Shown: one piece after another, positions 41,901 to 53,380 of the stretch
Numbering within the stretch: position 1 is the stretch's first letter
How the letters are laid out: every line of letters begins with the position of its first letter
Assembly (NCBI GenBank): GCA_026770025.1
Contig: JAMXDE010000009.1
Coordinates: 2,517,001-2,581,000, forward strand
Length of the DNA: 64,000 bases
From: Craspedostauros australis
Taxonomy: Eukaryota > Bacillariophyta > Bacillariophyceae > Mastogloiales > Achnanthaceae
Direction: 5' to 3'
Translations under genes and position numbers: made by a program
The notes under the pieces: model-generated
Told to the model about the DNA's origin: nothing
Seen by the model: only the letters and a program-made list of their open reading frames with translations
The model's database searches: none

Positions 41901-42633
41901 ATCCATCTTCCTGCGCATGCAACAGCACGCCGAGGATGGACACATCAACAAACCCAAATTCTCAGTCCTCGAAAAGGTCCTGCGATGCTGGAGCAAATCC
42001 CCCAACGCCGCGGAACGCGCTGAGAACATCCTGCGTTTTGCCGAGACCCTGCAGCAGGAGGACGACGACATGGGATTCCGCCCTTCCCCCGAGGGCTACG
42101 TGGCCGTCATCCATGCCTTGTCCAACTCCACGACCTTGGATGACGCACCGCAACGCATCCTGGGCATCATCGCGAAGATCCAAAGCCAGGATGGGTTCGT
42201 CGGTATCGATCAGGTCGCATTCAACCAGCGCGTGTACGTTGCCCTGTTTCGTGCCTACGCGAATCAGCCGATAAACAGAAATGGCGAAGCTGACGACGAC
42301 GCTGCTGCTGTGCTCTTTGCGGAGATTCCAGAGCGCCATCGCGACACGGAGATTCACAATGCGTTCTTGGCGACGAGCTCGAGCGTGGAGCAAGCGATGC
42401 AACGAATGCAAGATATCCCCATGCCCAACCTGGAAACATACAATGCTGTCTTGCAAGTTTGGCATCGCACGCAATCCGATAGCGAGGCGGTCGAAGACTT
42501 TGTGCGACAGTACATCCCACATCCCAACAAGGTCACTGTGGAATGGATGATGAAGATACGGCCCGATGATGACAAGTATCTGCAGTTGTGCGAAGACTAC
42601 TGTGTGGGTACGAGTATGACTGGGCGTCGATGA
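38971..42633 (+). CDS. Large PPR-like helical-repeat protein, probably organellar
   Basis: 1220 residues from the ATG in ACCATCATGCCC; the frame extends upstream only to a TTG. Residues 1-60 are Arg/Ser/Ala-rich with few acids, like a mitochondrial presequence. The remainder is helical with divergent pentatricopeptide-type repeats: SVALYATLMEAYIVTPG, KNAFSYMIHVWSQT, GVALYASIIAAWEKL, SPIAFANVMTAWRKHQ, PFNVALQAWGAT, FSVLEKVLRCWSKSP, QRVYVALFRAYANQ and LETYNAVLQVWHRT. The pattern, an aromatic-x-x-hydrophobic start and a W/Y-x-(R/K) end of the first helix, is common in diatom PPR proteins that bind organellar RNA. Residues ~60-110 (CQHERCGHGSRQCC) look less protein-like, so a small unrecognised intron or a later start is possible. 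Confidence 0.75.
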   Translation: MPNPAASVVAVVGGVAKRMRWRPSVGWSRTVAQRSRLSSAASLSPPSSSSSIAAVASVGCQHERCGHGSRQCCHPSHQRSHRQSCRYPSWSDNRSSVRQFGSFTSFQPPLQQTQNNPQRRSKKWQNHKQANRQKGKQLDVRREEAIQLIDQRQSWAPQDWTIVASILQENSDVVINAKWQWMLMDRVLQEQPRHHQQEEPLVTVNRINAMLQRSRSGPPIQELVSRLIRNQDLHPLLNLESYRCLMECAIAQQQIDWCPQILSAATHHHPQSVALYATLMEAYIVTPGMAPKADLVWQHIVAASDKQLDDELLSETATDELQHRFFMVPDASTLVTLLDAWLRHPNTAGAHNDAIQTMQQYMDYCILEARTVTQASTFLNPLLSRCMKYQRPTRTNGGGSNSKNNSDNTVDPSSWMAYMMDGIMTHVLKYATHHNMHGMMPNKNAFSYMIHVWSQTCRLRSRVPYKAPEYAEHWLRQMQNYSTSMPGVALYASIIAAWEKLYLHPLAPHRAEALLHQMIASCETDINQRMPTRSQRRGGSDLLLLSLWSKCGMPHKADGMLRDLIEEGRVHHDPISPIAFANVMTAWRKHQSPHRVQEILDLLIAQQRQYGDTQSNLSDIPFNVALQAWGATQQSESIPKINAVLEQLHQHTEPTITTAWVALEAYEQCMSHNGDDGIPSHAFDLIHQANRAVESRNRSLKIKVLDKAFRIWQHDDDRCQQILQIIANQLRAMRRPLDREQTMLALNALLILSSSNEVMARSILDIITQNSVLHSLIAWSHSGLPERQQHMDRIYRAGLADPNREFLSACLITGMPVDESHDAFVVLSAYADALDKLATIHTRLDKAIAMMHEMVEFAARSEPTLQGEDTHDIADIFVKLIAAATKQKRGDMVDDVWGALARLQSQYEGQANLISPRILEALPEDRAMLKSTILQMILNQKQATRRHKLDRIQSKHFDIVLDALVRSDDEKAGKLSESIFLRMQQHAEDGHINKPKFSVLEKVLRCWSKSPNAAERAENILRFAETLQQEDDDMGFRPSPEGYVAVIHALSNSTTLDDAPQRILGIIAKIQSQDGFVGIDQVAFNQRVYVALFRAYANQPINRNGEADDDAAAVLFAEIPERHRDTEIHNAFLATSSSVEQAMQRMQDIPMPNLETYNAVLQVWHRTQSDSEAVEDFVRQYIPHPNKVTVEWMMKIRPDDDKYLQLCEDYCVGTSMTGRR

Positions 42634-42999
42634 GGATAACTCTTCGTCGTATGTAAAACAGTTGCCGTTGCACATAGTATGGGTATAATCACAAGACCAA
42701 AGTTATGGCATGGTGTCCAGTATCTATGAGTGTTAATTTGTGTTTGGTATGGCATATTATGCGAGGAATGACAACACATACAGAGAGCATCATACCACTA
42801 CTCTCTAGAGTATTCCGTGGATTGTAATCGTCGTTGTTGTAGCTAGAGAATATGACACTCTGCAATAACAGAGCAGTGTATTGCTTGGTTGCTGTCATTG
42901 AAATGGTACTGGTAGGCCAACGGCTGTACACATTTCTCAAACTTTCACGTCGTTCGAGAAACATGCCGCTTTCCAAGTATCATATGATACCATGCCCAC
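42634..42999. other. Convergent intergenic region
   Basis: Convergent 3' ends lie on either side. It is AT-rich relative to the genes and contains nothing else recognisable. Confidence 0.5.
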
Positions 43000-45315
43000 T
43001 TACTTGGCGACCTTGTCGAGACCAGTCGTCATGACCTCGGCCAACGTCTTGAGGAAGAGCGCGGCGTCGGCACCGTAGATCTGTCGGTGATCGCAGCTCA
43101 GCGTGACCTTCATCTTGCGGACCTTCTTCATTCCCAGTATGGCCTGGTTGTCTGGGACGATGAAGTCCTGGGTTCCGCCGACGGCCAAGATGCCGCCCTG
43201 TCCGACCGGCAGCAGGGCGCCGAAATCGGTGACGCCGAACATGCCCATGTTGGAGATGGTGAAGGTTCCGGTGGTGTACTCGGCCGGCGACAGGGTGCCG
43301 CTCTTGGCCTTGCCGACGAGCTCCTTCCAGTTCTCGCCCAGTTCCACGACGGGACGTTCGTTGGCGTACATGAGGGTGGGCGTGATGAGGCCGCCGTCGA
43401 TGGCAACCGCCATGGCGATGTTGATGTCCTTCTTGTAGAGGAATCCGCCACCGTCCTGCTCGGAGTAGGAGCTGTTGATGATGGGGTGCTTCTCGATGGC
43501 CAATGCCACGGCCTTGGCGAGCAGGGCCGAGACGGTGACGCCCTGCGGTTTCAGCTTCTGATAGAGAGTCTCGAAGGCGTCCATCTCGATCTCGCGCGTC
43601 ACGCGGAAGACGGGCACGGTGAGGGTGGCGTCCATGTTCTTGCTGACGGCCTTCTGCATGCCCGTGAATGGGACAAAGCCATCGGGCAGTTCGGGTGCCG
43701 GTTCGCCGGATGCGGCGGTGGTGTGCTTGCGCTCGGCGGTCTTCTCGCCCGTGGCCATCTTGACGTCGTCGACGGTGACACGTCCGAATTCGCCGGTTCC
43801 GACGATGGAGGCCAGATCGAGCTTGGCCTTCTTAGCGGCGGCGCGGGCCATGGGAGTTGCGGCGACGACGCCGGCGGCTGGCGTCCACGATGGCTTAGCC
43901 GGTGCGGCAGCAACTGGAGCAGCAGCGGCGGCGGCCGGGGCGGCACCGGACGCAACGGCCTCGACGTCGCTGGCGGTGATGCGTCCGTTTGGACCCGTTC
44001 CGACGATGGTGGCGATATCGATGCCGAGCTCCTCGGCCTTCTTCTTGGCGAGCGGGGAGGCGACGACGCGGTCACCTGAGGCGACGACGGCCGGGGCGGC
44101 AGCTGCGACCGTTTTGGGGGCTGCAGCAGCAGCAGCTGGAACCGCAGCTGCGGCCGCCGCGGGTGGGGCACCGGACAAGGTCTCGGCGTACGCCTTGAGT
44201 GCTGCCACATCGCCTTCCTCGGCGGCGATGAGAGCCACGGGCGCTCCAACGATGCCGCTTTCGCCTTCCTCCGTGAGGATGGCAGCCAGGAAACCATCTT
44301 CGAACGCTTCGACGTCCATGTCGGCCTTGTCACTTTCCACGACCATGATGGCATCGCCGCTGGAGATTGGATCACCTTCGGCCTTCAACCAGGACACGAC
44401 CTTACCTTCCTTCATGGTGGAGGACAGCGCTGGCATGTCAATTTGGCTGAATTCGAAGTCGGGGGTATCGGCTGGCGCTGCAGCGGCGGCATCATCGCCT
44501 GCAGAATTGGACGTGGAGGAAGAAGAGATAGCAGCAGCAGTGGTGGCAACAACATCATGAGACGACAGTTTGACGACATCCTCCTTGTTGGGTACGAGGA
44601 TTCCCACAGGCGCACCGACATCTGCCATCTCTCCCTCCCCCTTGAGAATGGATGCGAGATAACCGTCTTCGAAGGCTTCTACATCCATGTCGGCCTTGTC
44701 ACTCTCCACAACCATGAGCGCTTCGCCAGCTTCGACGAAATCGCCCACCCGCTTCAACCATTCCACAACTTTGCCTTCGCTCATCGTGGAGGATAACGCA
44801 GGCATGAAGATCTCCGTGTATCCGTCATCGAGCGATGCCGTGGACGATGACTCACCTCCAGTGGCAGCAATTGCTCCCGTTCCGAACGACGCCGCAACCT
44901 CGGCGATCTCATCTTCGCTGGAAGCGATGACGGCGACGGCCTCACCGACGGGCGCCATCTCGCCGGCGTCGATGAGGATCTTGGCCAGGTATCCGTCCTC
45001 GAAGGCCTCGACGTCCATGTCGGCCTTGTCGCTCTCCACCACCATGATGGCGTCTCCGGCAGTGATCTCATCGCCTTCCGATTTGAGCCATTCGACGACC
45101 TTGCCTTCCTTCATTGTGGACGACAGAGCCGGCATCATGATGGGGCTGCCCTCGGCATTGAGTTGCATCGATGACAGCTGCGCGGCAGTGCGGATCGGCG
45201 ATGTGGACGTGGTGGCGAGGTTGAAGGCGCTGACCACATTGCTGGATCGTTGCTGTTGCTGCTGTTGGCAGTGGAATGCCAACAGCACAGTGAGGGCTGC
45301 TCCGAGTTTCACCAT
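43000..45315 (-). CDS. Plastid dihydrolipoamide acetyltransferase (pyruvate dehydrogenase E2)
   Basis: 771 residues. A signal peptide (LGAALTVLLAF) and a VVSA|FNLA junction indicate the secondary plastid. Three lipoyl domains follow, each with the same lipoyl-lysine motif ESDKADMDVEAFEDG (K97, K207, K330), joined by Ala/Pro hinges. Two peripheral-subunit-binding domains, VVASPLAKKKAEELGIDI...GTGPNGRITASDV (416-454) and ATPMARAAAKKAKLDLASI...GEFGRVTVDDV (482-521), precede the catalytic core (546-771), which ends with SCDHRQIYGADAALFLKTL, the plastid-type version of the HxxxDG active site. It transfers acetyl groups to CoA, feeding plastid fatty-acid synthesis. Three lipoyl plus two binding domains is more than the one lipoyl domain of plant plastid E2. 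It is divergent from FabZ. Confidence 0.95.
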   Translation of the reverse strand: MVKLGAALTVLLAFHCQQQQQQRSSNVVSAFNLATTSTSPIRTAAQLSSMQLNAEGSPIMMPALSSTMKEGKVVEWLKSEGDEITAGDAIMVVESDKADMDVEAFEDGYLAKILIDAGEMAPVGEAVAVIASSEDEIAEVAASFGTGAIAATGGESSSTASLDDGYTEIFMPALSSTMSEGKVVEWLKRVGDFVEAGEALMVVESDKADMDVEAFEDGYLASILKGEGEMADVGAPVGILVPNKEDVVKLSSHDVVATTAAAISSSSTSNSAGDDAAAAAPADTPDFEFSQIDMPALSSTMKEGKVVSWLKAEGDPISSGDAIMVVESDKADMDVEAFEDGFLAAILTEEGESGIVGAPVALIAAEEGDVAALKAYAETLSGAPPAAAAAAVPAAAAAAPKTVAAAAPAVVASGDRVVASPLAKKKAEELGIDIATIVGTGPNGRITASDVEAVASGAAPAAAAAAPVAAAPAKPSWTPAAGVVAATPMARAAAKKAKLDLASIVGTGEFGRVTVDDVKMATGEKTAERKHTTAASGEPAPELPDGFVPFTGMQKAVSKNMDATLTVPVFRVTREIEMDAFETLYQKLKPQGVTVSALLAKAVALAIEKHPIINSSYSEQDGGGFLYKKDINIAMAVAIDGGLITPTLMYANERPVVELGENWKELVGKAKSGTLSPAEYTTGTFTISNMGMFGVTDFGALLPVGQGGILAVGGTQDFIVPDNQAILGMKKVRKMKVTLSCDHRQIYGADAALFLKTLAEVMTTGLDKVAK

Positions 45316-46569
45316 TGTTCTGTTCTATTCTGTTGTTGATGGGTGTGCGATGTGGTGTGCTGGGATGTTGGTTGGCGTGGAGTCTCCTTGTGCGTGGATA
45401 GGATCAACTTAGGGGAGTGGAGGAGAGTAGGGTAGAGTATGGGTTTGTGTGATGTACTGGAGCAATCGGTGGATACAGATCGGCTGATGGGTTGGTCGAT
45501 CGGATTGCAGCAGAGGAGTCGTGATTCGGAATCCAATGTGGGCTGATGGATTGATGAGTGGAACGGCGGATGCTTCGGAGGTTGGCGAAGTGATTGGCCT
45601 GCTCTCGATCCTTGTGATGTCGGCGTCGATGCTGATGTTGATGCTGGTGCTGGTGCTGATGTCGATGCTGATACTGGTGCTGATGCTGGGGTAGGGTATC
45701 CTATCTACGATTGGGGATGCAACTGGGCGCCAGGGTTGTTGATGTGTAGTCGGTCGAGTAGAGCAATGCACTCGTGCGAGAGACTTGGATCGGATAGGGG
45801 TGGTTGTCGACGATGTGCTTCTCTGTTGTCGATGTTGATGGCACCGATGTTGGTGGAGATGTTGATGTTTGCTGTCTGTTGCCGATCGAGGTGTTGCTGT
45901 CTGGTTGGTTGGGTTTTGCTGTTTGGGTTCGTATCTTTTTCGGCAATCGAGTTGGTCTTTCGTGACACACGCGATCCGTAGCTCGTGCAGATACAAGTAA
46001 TCTGTCGCAGTTCTCAACGAGCAACAATTGGCATGAGCGACGTTGCCAACGTCTCAGCAACCACAACGACGACCAATCAAGGAGGCAGCCAACAACATCA
46101 AGTGCGTATCCAACCCATCAACCCGAGACAAACAGCTTCCACTCGTCCTCAATCGCACTATCCAATACCCATGCCACAACGATGCCAACACGAAGGTGTC
46201 ACGAGAGCCATCAAAGCAATTCCATTCACCCAAACGTCACTCGTGAATCAATGGTGTTGAAAGTCCTCAATCAACAAGCGTTTCGCTGACATCTCGTGAT
46301 TCAAAATGATCCTCGAGACTGAATTGTGTGACGTCTTGGCAAATCAATGCGATGCAATGCCATGCAACGCCACGCAATCCAATGCGATGTTGCTCAACGC
46401 GGCAGAATGCACAACCATCGACGCCGCAGCACCATCTCCAATCGGAAGACAACCGCAACAACTTCACGACCACCATCTTCTTCTTGCCTCGTCACATCTC
46501 CGTCTTGCGCAAGATACCATACCATCCACCCGAATAGATCACCCATCAACACTCAACAGCCCAACAACA
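45316..46569. promoter_or_regulatory. Divergent intergenic region between plastid E2 and FabZ
   Basis: 1.25 kb separate the two start codons of divergently transcribed plastid lipid genes. It includes an imperfect GATGCTGGT-type repeat (45627-45692) and a Gln/Thr-coding frame from an ATG at 46033 that I do not consider a gene. No promoter motif is named. Confidence 0.4.
45627..45692. repeat. Imperfect GATGYTG(GT) short tandem repeat
   Basis: Interspersed GATGCT, GATGTT, GGTGCT and GATACT hexamers form about eleven units. On the minus strand it would read Ser/Ile/Asp/Thr repeats, but no gene is evident. Confidence 0.7.
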
Positions 46570-47184
46570 ATGAAGATCGCAGCCCTGTTCCTGGCAACTC
46601 TCGCCACCACTGCCACGGCCTTCACGGCCACCGTGCAGCAATCCGCCACGCGCTCCACATCGTTGGCCGGCAAGAAGAAGGATGACGAGGTCGTCGTCCC
46701 GTCCGGCGCCGAAGAAATCTCGGCCTTGACCCAGAACATCAACACCGTCTTCACAACCGAGGATATCGACAACCTCCTGCCCCACCGATACCCCTTCGCT
46801 CTGGTCGACCGCGTCGTCGAGTACGAAGCCGGCAAGCGCGCTGTCGGCCTCAAGAGCGTCACGAAGAACGAGGAATTCTTCAACGGTCACTTCCCGGGCC
46901 GTCCCATCATGCCGGGCGTGCTGCAAGTGGAAGCCATGGCGCAGCTGGCCGGCATCGTGGCGTTGCAGATGGAGGGTGCCGAACCCGGTGCCGTCTTCTT
47001 CTTTGCCGGTGCCGACGGCATCAAGTGGAAGAAGCCCGTTGTGCCCGGCGATACCCTTGTCATGGAGGTCGAGATCAAGAAGTGGAACAAGAAATTCGGC
47101 TTGGCCAAGGCGACTGGAACGGGATACGTCGACGGCACCGTCGCAGTTGTTGTCAAGGAAATGACATTCGCGCTGGCAAAGTAA
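46570..47184 (+). CDS. FabZ: Plastid beta-hydroxyacyl-ACP dehydratase
   Basis: 204 residues from the ATG in CAACAATGAAG; the frame is open for 88 codons upstream, but this Met begins a signal peptide, [22 protein letters not shown], with the plastid-import Phe junction. The mature enzyme shows the FabZ hot-dog fold signature: [18 protein letters not shown] with catalytic His, [23 protein letters not shown] with catalytic Glu, LAGIVALQ, then [15 protein letters not shown]. It dehydrates beta-hydroxyacyl-ACP in type II fatty-acid synthesis. The length after removal of the presequence is the usual 150-160 residues. Confidence 0.96.
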   Translation: MKIAALFLATLATTATAFTATVQQSATRSTSLAGKKKDDEVVVPSGAEEISALTQNINTVFTTEDIDNLLPHRYPFALVDRVVEYEAGKRAVGLKSVTKNEEFFNGHFPGRPIMPGVLQVEAMAQLAGIVALQMEGAEPGAVFFFAGADGIKWKKPVVPGDTLVMEVEIKKWNKKFGLAKATGTGYVDGTVAVVVKEMTFALAK

Positions 47185-47896
47185 AAAGGGAGACTCGCAA
47201 GTACACACTTTTACAACCACAGAGAGATAGGGAGCGATGTCGGCAACGAAGATGGAATGGGCAACGACACATGTCATTATTATTATTATGATCGTGGATG
47301 TCCCACTCCCTCCCTGTGCTCTCTTGGTTGTACGAATATTGACAAAGGCAACGACATCGACAGCGACCTGAAACTCAGAAGAACTGGCGCCTTCAGAATG
47401 TACTATGATGGACACCTCTACCATTTTTTGGCGTAACAGCAACAATCCATAACAAAGCCGATAACTGTGACTACCTTGGATCAGGACTTCAGAATGCTTT
47501 CCTACTTGGATTGTATTGCATTGCATTGCGATTTATTCTATGATAGAGTAGAGTATTGGGACTTGGTATTATTGTACATGCCGACTTGGGAAGAAGCCGA
47601 GAGGATGATTCGCTCTCGATTTGTGCATGATCGAATCACGAATACGAAACATGGATACTCTTTCCCCGTGTCGTCTGTACGTCCCACCATTCGGAAAACT
47701 CATTGGTGGCCCTTCGACGATCCCTGACATCCTTTGGATTGGTCGGTACACGTGTTTACGCGTGATGCGGCAGGGTCGGTGATTGACGCGAGGTTCAACA
47801 GCACGCAAGAACAGAATGCATACTCTGCACCATCCATCATCGTCTCACACCATTCCAATCAAACCATAATCCACCCAAGACGCAATTCCCGAAACG
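47185..47896. other. Intergenic, no gene recognised
   Basis: These 712 bases hold the FabZ 3' end and the KARI promoter. A TTATTATTATTATG run occurs near 47277. No coding signal is seen. Confidence 0.45.
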
Positions 47897-50548
<2,652 letters not shown>

Positions 50549-50982
50549 AGAATGAGTGGCGTATACGACATGAAACGAATAGACTGAAATGAACATGAGC
50601 CGAGCACACCATTGCTCCGATAAGAAATAGTATTAGTGGCATCTGGGATTTGGTGGATCAGTGTTGTATCATGTTATATGTTATATATTGTATTATGCAA
50701 TACATACGAGTATGAGTGGCGTAGTTGAGTGCCAAAGAGTATCGGTTGGCATGGGACTTGTCGATCTTGTGTCTCGCTTCCAGCGACGAGGATTCGCCTC
50801 ACAAAATCTAAGACTGCGGAAAGATCGCACAAGAGCACAGAACACGCAACAGATCATCAACACAGCACAGCACCAGAGTAGTACACTATTCTTGTGTCTC
50901 TGTGGAGAGAGAGAGAGAGAGAGTACAACAAACATACAACAAGCATACGACTAACAAGCACAACAAGCATAACACTCACACC
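50549..50982. other. Intergenic region with GA repeat
   Basis: Nine GA units occupy 50905-50922 in what is probably the 5' untranslated region of the next gene, followed by AACAAGCATAC-type short repeats to 50970. No other feature is seen. Confidence 0.5.
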
Positions 50983-52050
50983 ATGACAACAATCAACGAC
51001 GATGTGAGGGACGCGCTGGCGGAACAGCTGGTGCTGCACTACCCTGATGGACCTCCCATCACAAACAACGAGCAGCTGCGCGAATGGATGCGGCAAATTG
51101 CACGCCACCATGATACCAGCACGAATGACGGCCATACGCTACGATCCGCCATCCAACTGTGGTCCTCGCCGCAGCATCGCGATGAGATCCAGACCAAGCT
51201 CACGAGCATCTGCAACGACTCGGCCCCACAGCCGACGCAATCATTCTCGCTGTTCGATCATCCCTTCGGTCCCATCATTCGCGGCGAGGACGTGCTGAAA
51301 TCGCCACAACGCGTCGAACTGCTGCGCAAGATGCACGTCGATGATGTGGCGCCCGATTGGGAATCCACATTGCGCGCCATCGTCTTGGACGGTCTCACGC
51401 AAGATCGGGCGTACGTGGAGGTGGTGCGGTCGTGGTACGATGGCATGCGGTCGTCGTCGATGGAGCATTTGTCGTTGCAAGTGGATTTGTGCAACGTGGT
51501 GTTGGAGGCATCCATTGCGCTGTTGCGAGAGCAGTCATCGTCGACAACGATGTCGTGCGTCCTCGTGACCTGGAAGGACATCTGGATCGATCTGATGCAG
51601 CGTGATGGCATGTCGTTCTCGAAGGACACGTCGATGCGACAATTGGAATCCAAGGTCTTTGCATTTTGGATACAATCGGCACCCGCCTTGGTCGAGATGG
51701 ATCCATTCGCAGAATGGTTCGATGGCTGGTGCCAGCGGATGTCCTGCGCGCGACTCAAGCAGCTGGATCCGCAACTCGTGGCGACTGTGTGGCACCGTGC
51801 GTTGGATGCAACCCAACCATCGTTGCAGTTGCATAGCGCGGCGATCCTTGGTTCCATCTTGGTCGTGCTGCGCGTTTCTCAATTTCCGTGGTCGTCTCTG
51901 GAGGATCCTGGCGCAGAACCGGCCACGAAGATACGCCAAACCATGGAGCTGTACTCCCAACTGCTTCGCACACATGGCGACAACGAACACTGGCGTATGC
52001 TATTCGAGGATGTCATTCGCACTCTGCGTGACGGAGATTCACATTGTTGA
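50983..52050 (+). CDS. Hypothetical helical protein
   Basis: 355 residues from the ATG in ACACCATGACA; the frame upstream reaches only a GTG. It is predominantly helical with many Trp residues (LREWMRQIARHH, VEVVRSWYDGM, LVTWKDIWIDLM, FAFWIQSAPALV, FAEWFDGWCQRM). No signal peptide, membrane span or catalytic motif is visible. The segment SFSLFDHPFGPIIRGEDVLKSPQRVELLRKMHV is the most distinctive. Its helical, Trp-rich build could fit an ARM/HEAT-like scaffold, but this is a guess and I do not recognise a family. It is followed on the same strand by the FAM173-like methyltransferase gene. Confidence 0.7.
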   Translation: MTTINDDVRDALAEQLVLHYPDGPPITNNEQLREWMRQIARHHDTSTNDGHTLRSAIQLWSSPQHRDEIQTKLTSICNDSAPQPTQSFSLFDHPFGPIIRGEDVLKSPQRVELLRKMHVDDVAPDWESTLRAIVLDGLTQDRAYVEVVRSWYDGMRSSSMEHLSLQVDLCNVVLEASIALLREQSSSTTMSCVLVTWKDIWIDLMQRDGMSFSKDTSMRQLESKVFAFWIQSAPALVEMDPFAEWFDGWCQRMSCARLKQLDPQLVATVWHRALDATQPSLQLHSAAILGSILVVLRVSQFPWSSLEDPGAEPATKIRQTMELYSQLLRTHGDNEHWRMLFEDVIRTLRDGDSHC

Positions 52051-52461
52051 TACGATGTCATGATCGATCGTCGAGTTGAGATGGGTGTATTGCGAGGTAT
52101 GATAGTCTGAAGCATTTGGATCGTGTTATATAATAGAACACTCAACATGTAGTAATAGAAGAGGTCCGACAAGTAGTATCATCGTTCATCGTCCATCGTC
52201 CATCGTCCTAGTAGTACTATTATTGCAGGTACGACTAGTACCGGTATGTTTATCCTATTCTATACTCATTTCTATAGACTTGTTGATTGTTTCCGAAGAG
52301 TTCGCGTTGTCTGTTGGTTTGGCATCGATGCGAAGATCCTCACTCTTTGCTGATCCTCTCCAATCAACAGCTGGCACCAGCACAAGTATGGTACCAACAC
52401 TCTGTCGCATAGGCTACCAAACTGAAGAGTCCATCCACCGACTGCAGCATTGAAGCACACG
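52051..52461. other. Intergenic region with 7-bp repeat
   Basis: Four units of CATCGTY (52180-52207) occur in tandem. The rest is unremarkable and should hold the methyltransferase promoter. Confidence 0.5.
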
Positions 52462-53220
52462 ATGAACGACGACAAGAAGAATAACGTTCGCAACAACAGC
52501 GCCGACGATAAGATCGACATGAAGACCTTCGGCCTCCAGGATTGGAATGCGGAAGCGCCGCCCAACACCAATCTGCGCACGGCCGGCATCATCTTCGCGT
52601 CAACGGTCGGCGTGCTGTGCGGCTTGACGGCGCCGTTCGTCTTCACGCGTTCCAAACTGCCCTACATGGCGACGCCCAAGGCCAAAGTCAGGCGAGCCTT
52701 GCAGCATCTGCAACGCCAGCACTGCAAGAAGGTCTTTGTCGATCTGGGCAGCGGCGACGGCGAGGCCGTGCAGCAGGCCGCGCGGTTGGGATATCGCGCC
52801 ATCGGGCTGGAGCTCAATTTCTCGCTGTGGATGCTGTCGTCGTTGCGGCGGCAGTTCCTGTTCACGCGGCAGGAGCGGTCGCGGTCCCAGATCCTGTGGG
52901 CCAACATGTTCGATTACCATTTGCAGCGGGATTTCGCGGCCGACACCGTCATGATCTTTGGCGTGACGCCGTTGATGCGGCAGATCAGCCAGAAGTTGGA
53001 GGACGAGTGTGACAGCGGGACGCACGTGCTGTCGTATCGATTCGGAATACCCCTGTGCGGGTCGTCGGGGCAGCCGAAAGGCGACGATAAAGATGATGCA
53101 CCTTTGCTCAAGGCCAACATCATTTACGATCAGCAGGAGATGAGGATATACGAAAAACTGAGCGAGCAGCCGCTGCTTGCAGAGGAGGGCGACGAGTCTA
53201 ACACAGAACCAACAAGGTGA
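52462..53220 (+). CDS. FAM173-type protein lysine methyltransferase (ATPSCKMT/ANTKMT-like)
   Basis: 252 residues from the ATG in ACACGATGAAC; a TTG four codons earlier is not a credible start. After an Asn/Asp-rich head there is one membrane span (residues ~42-63, AGIIFASTVGVLCGLTAPFVF), then a class I SAM-binding fold: KKVFVDLGSGDGEAVQQAARLG (motif I), AIGLELNFSLWMLS, LWANMFDY, ADTVMIFGVTPLMRQISQKLE, and GTHVLSYRFGIPL. Motif order and the single N-terminal span match the FAM173 family, whose human members methylate a lysine of the ATP synthase c-subunit or of the adenine nucleotide translocase in mitochondria. Which target applies here cannot be told. Confidence 0.85.
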   Translation: MNDDKKNNVRNNSADDKIDMKTFGLQDWNAEAPPNTNLRTAGIIFASTVGVLCGLTAPFVFTRSKLPYMATPKAKVRRALQHLQRQHCKKVFVDLGSGDGEAVQQAARLGYRAIGLELNFSLWMLSSLRRQFLFTRQERSRSQILWANMFDYHLQRDFAADTVMIFGVTPLMRQISQKLEDECDSGTHVLSYRFGIPLCGSSGQPKGDDKDDAPLLKANIIYDQQEMRIYEKLSEQPLLAEEGDESNTEPTR

Positions 53221-53380
53221 GACAATGTACGAAGCCTACTGCGGCGGACTTTATCTTTTCAGTAGAGTAGTGCTCTACACGCTTGTGAATCCCTTCAACC
53301 GCTGCACTCTGCAGGAGAGTTCGTTGGAGTACCAATACTCTATTTCTGAAATGGCGCAGCTGTTGTGTGTCGGCGAGAGC

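Noticed and set aside
46033-46260. 75-codon frame MSDVANVSATTTTTNQGG upstream of FabZ
   Set aside because: The Gln/Thr/Pro composition is typical of CAA/ACA-rich leader sequence, and there is no support beyond an ATG.
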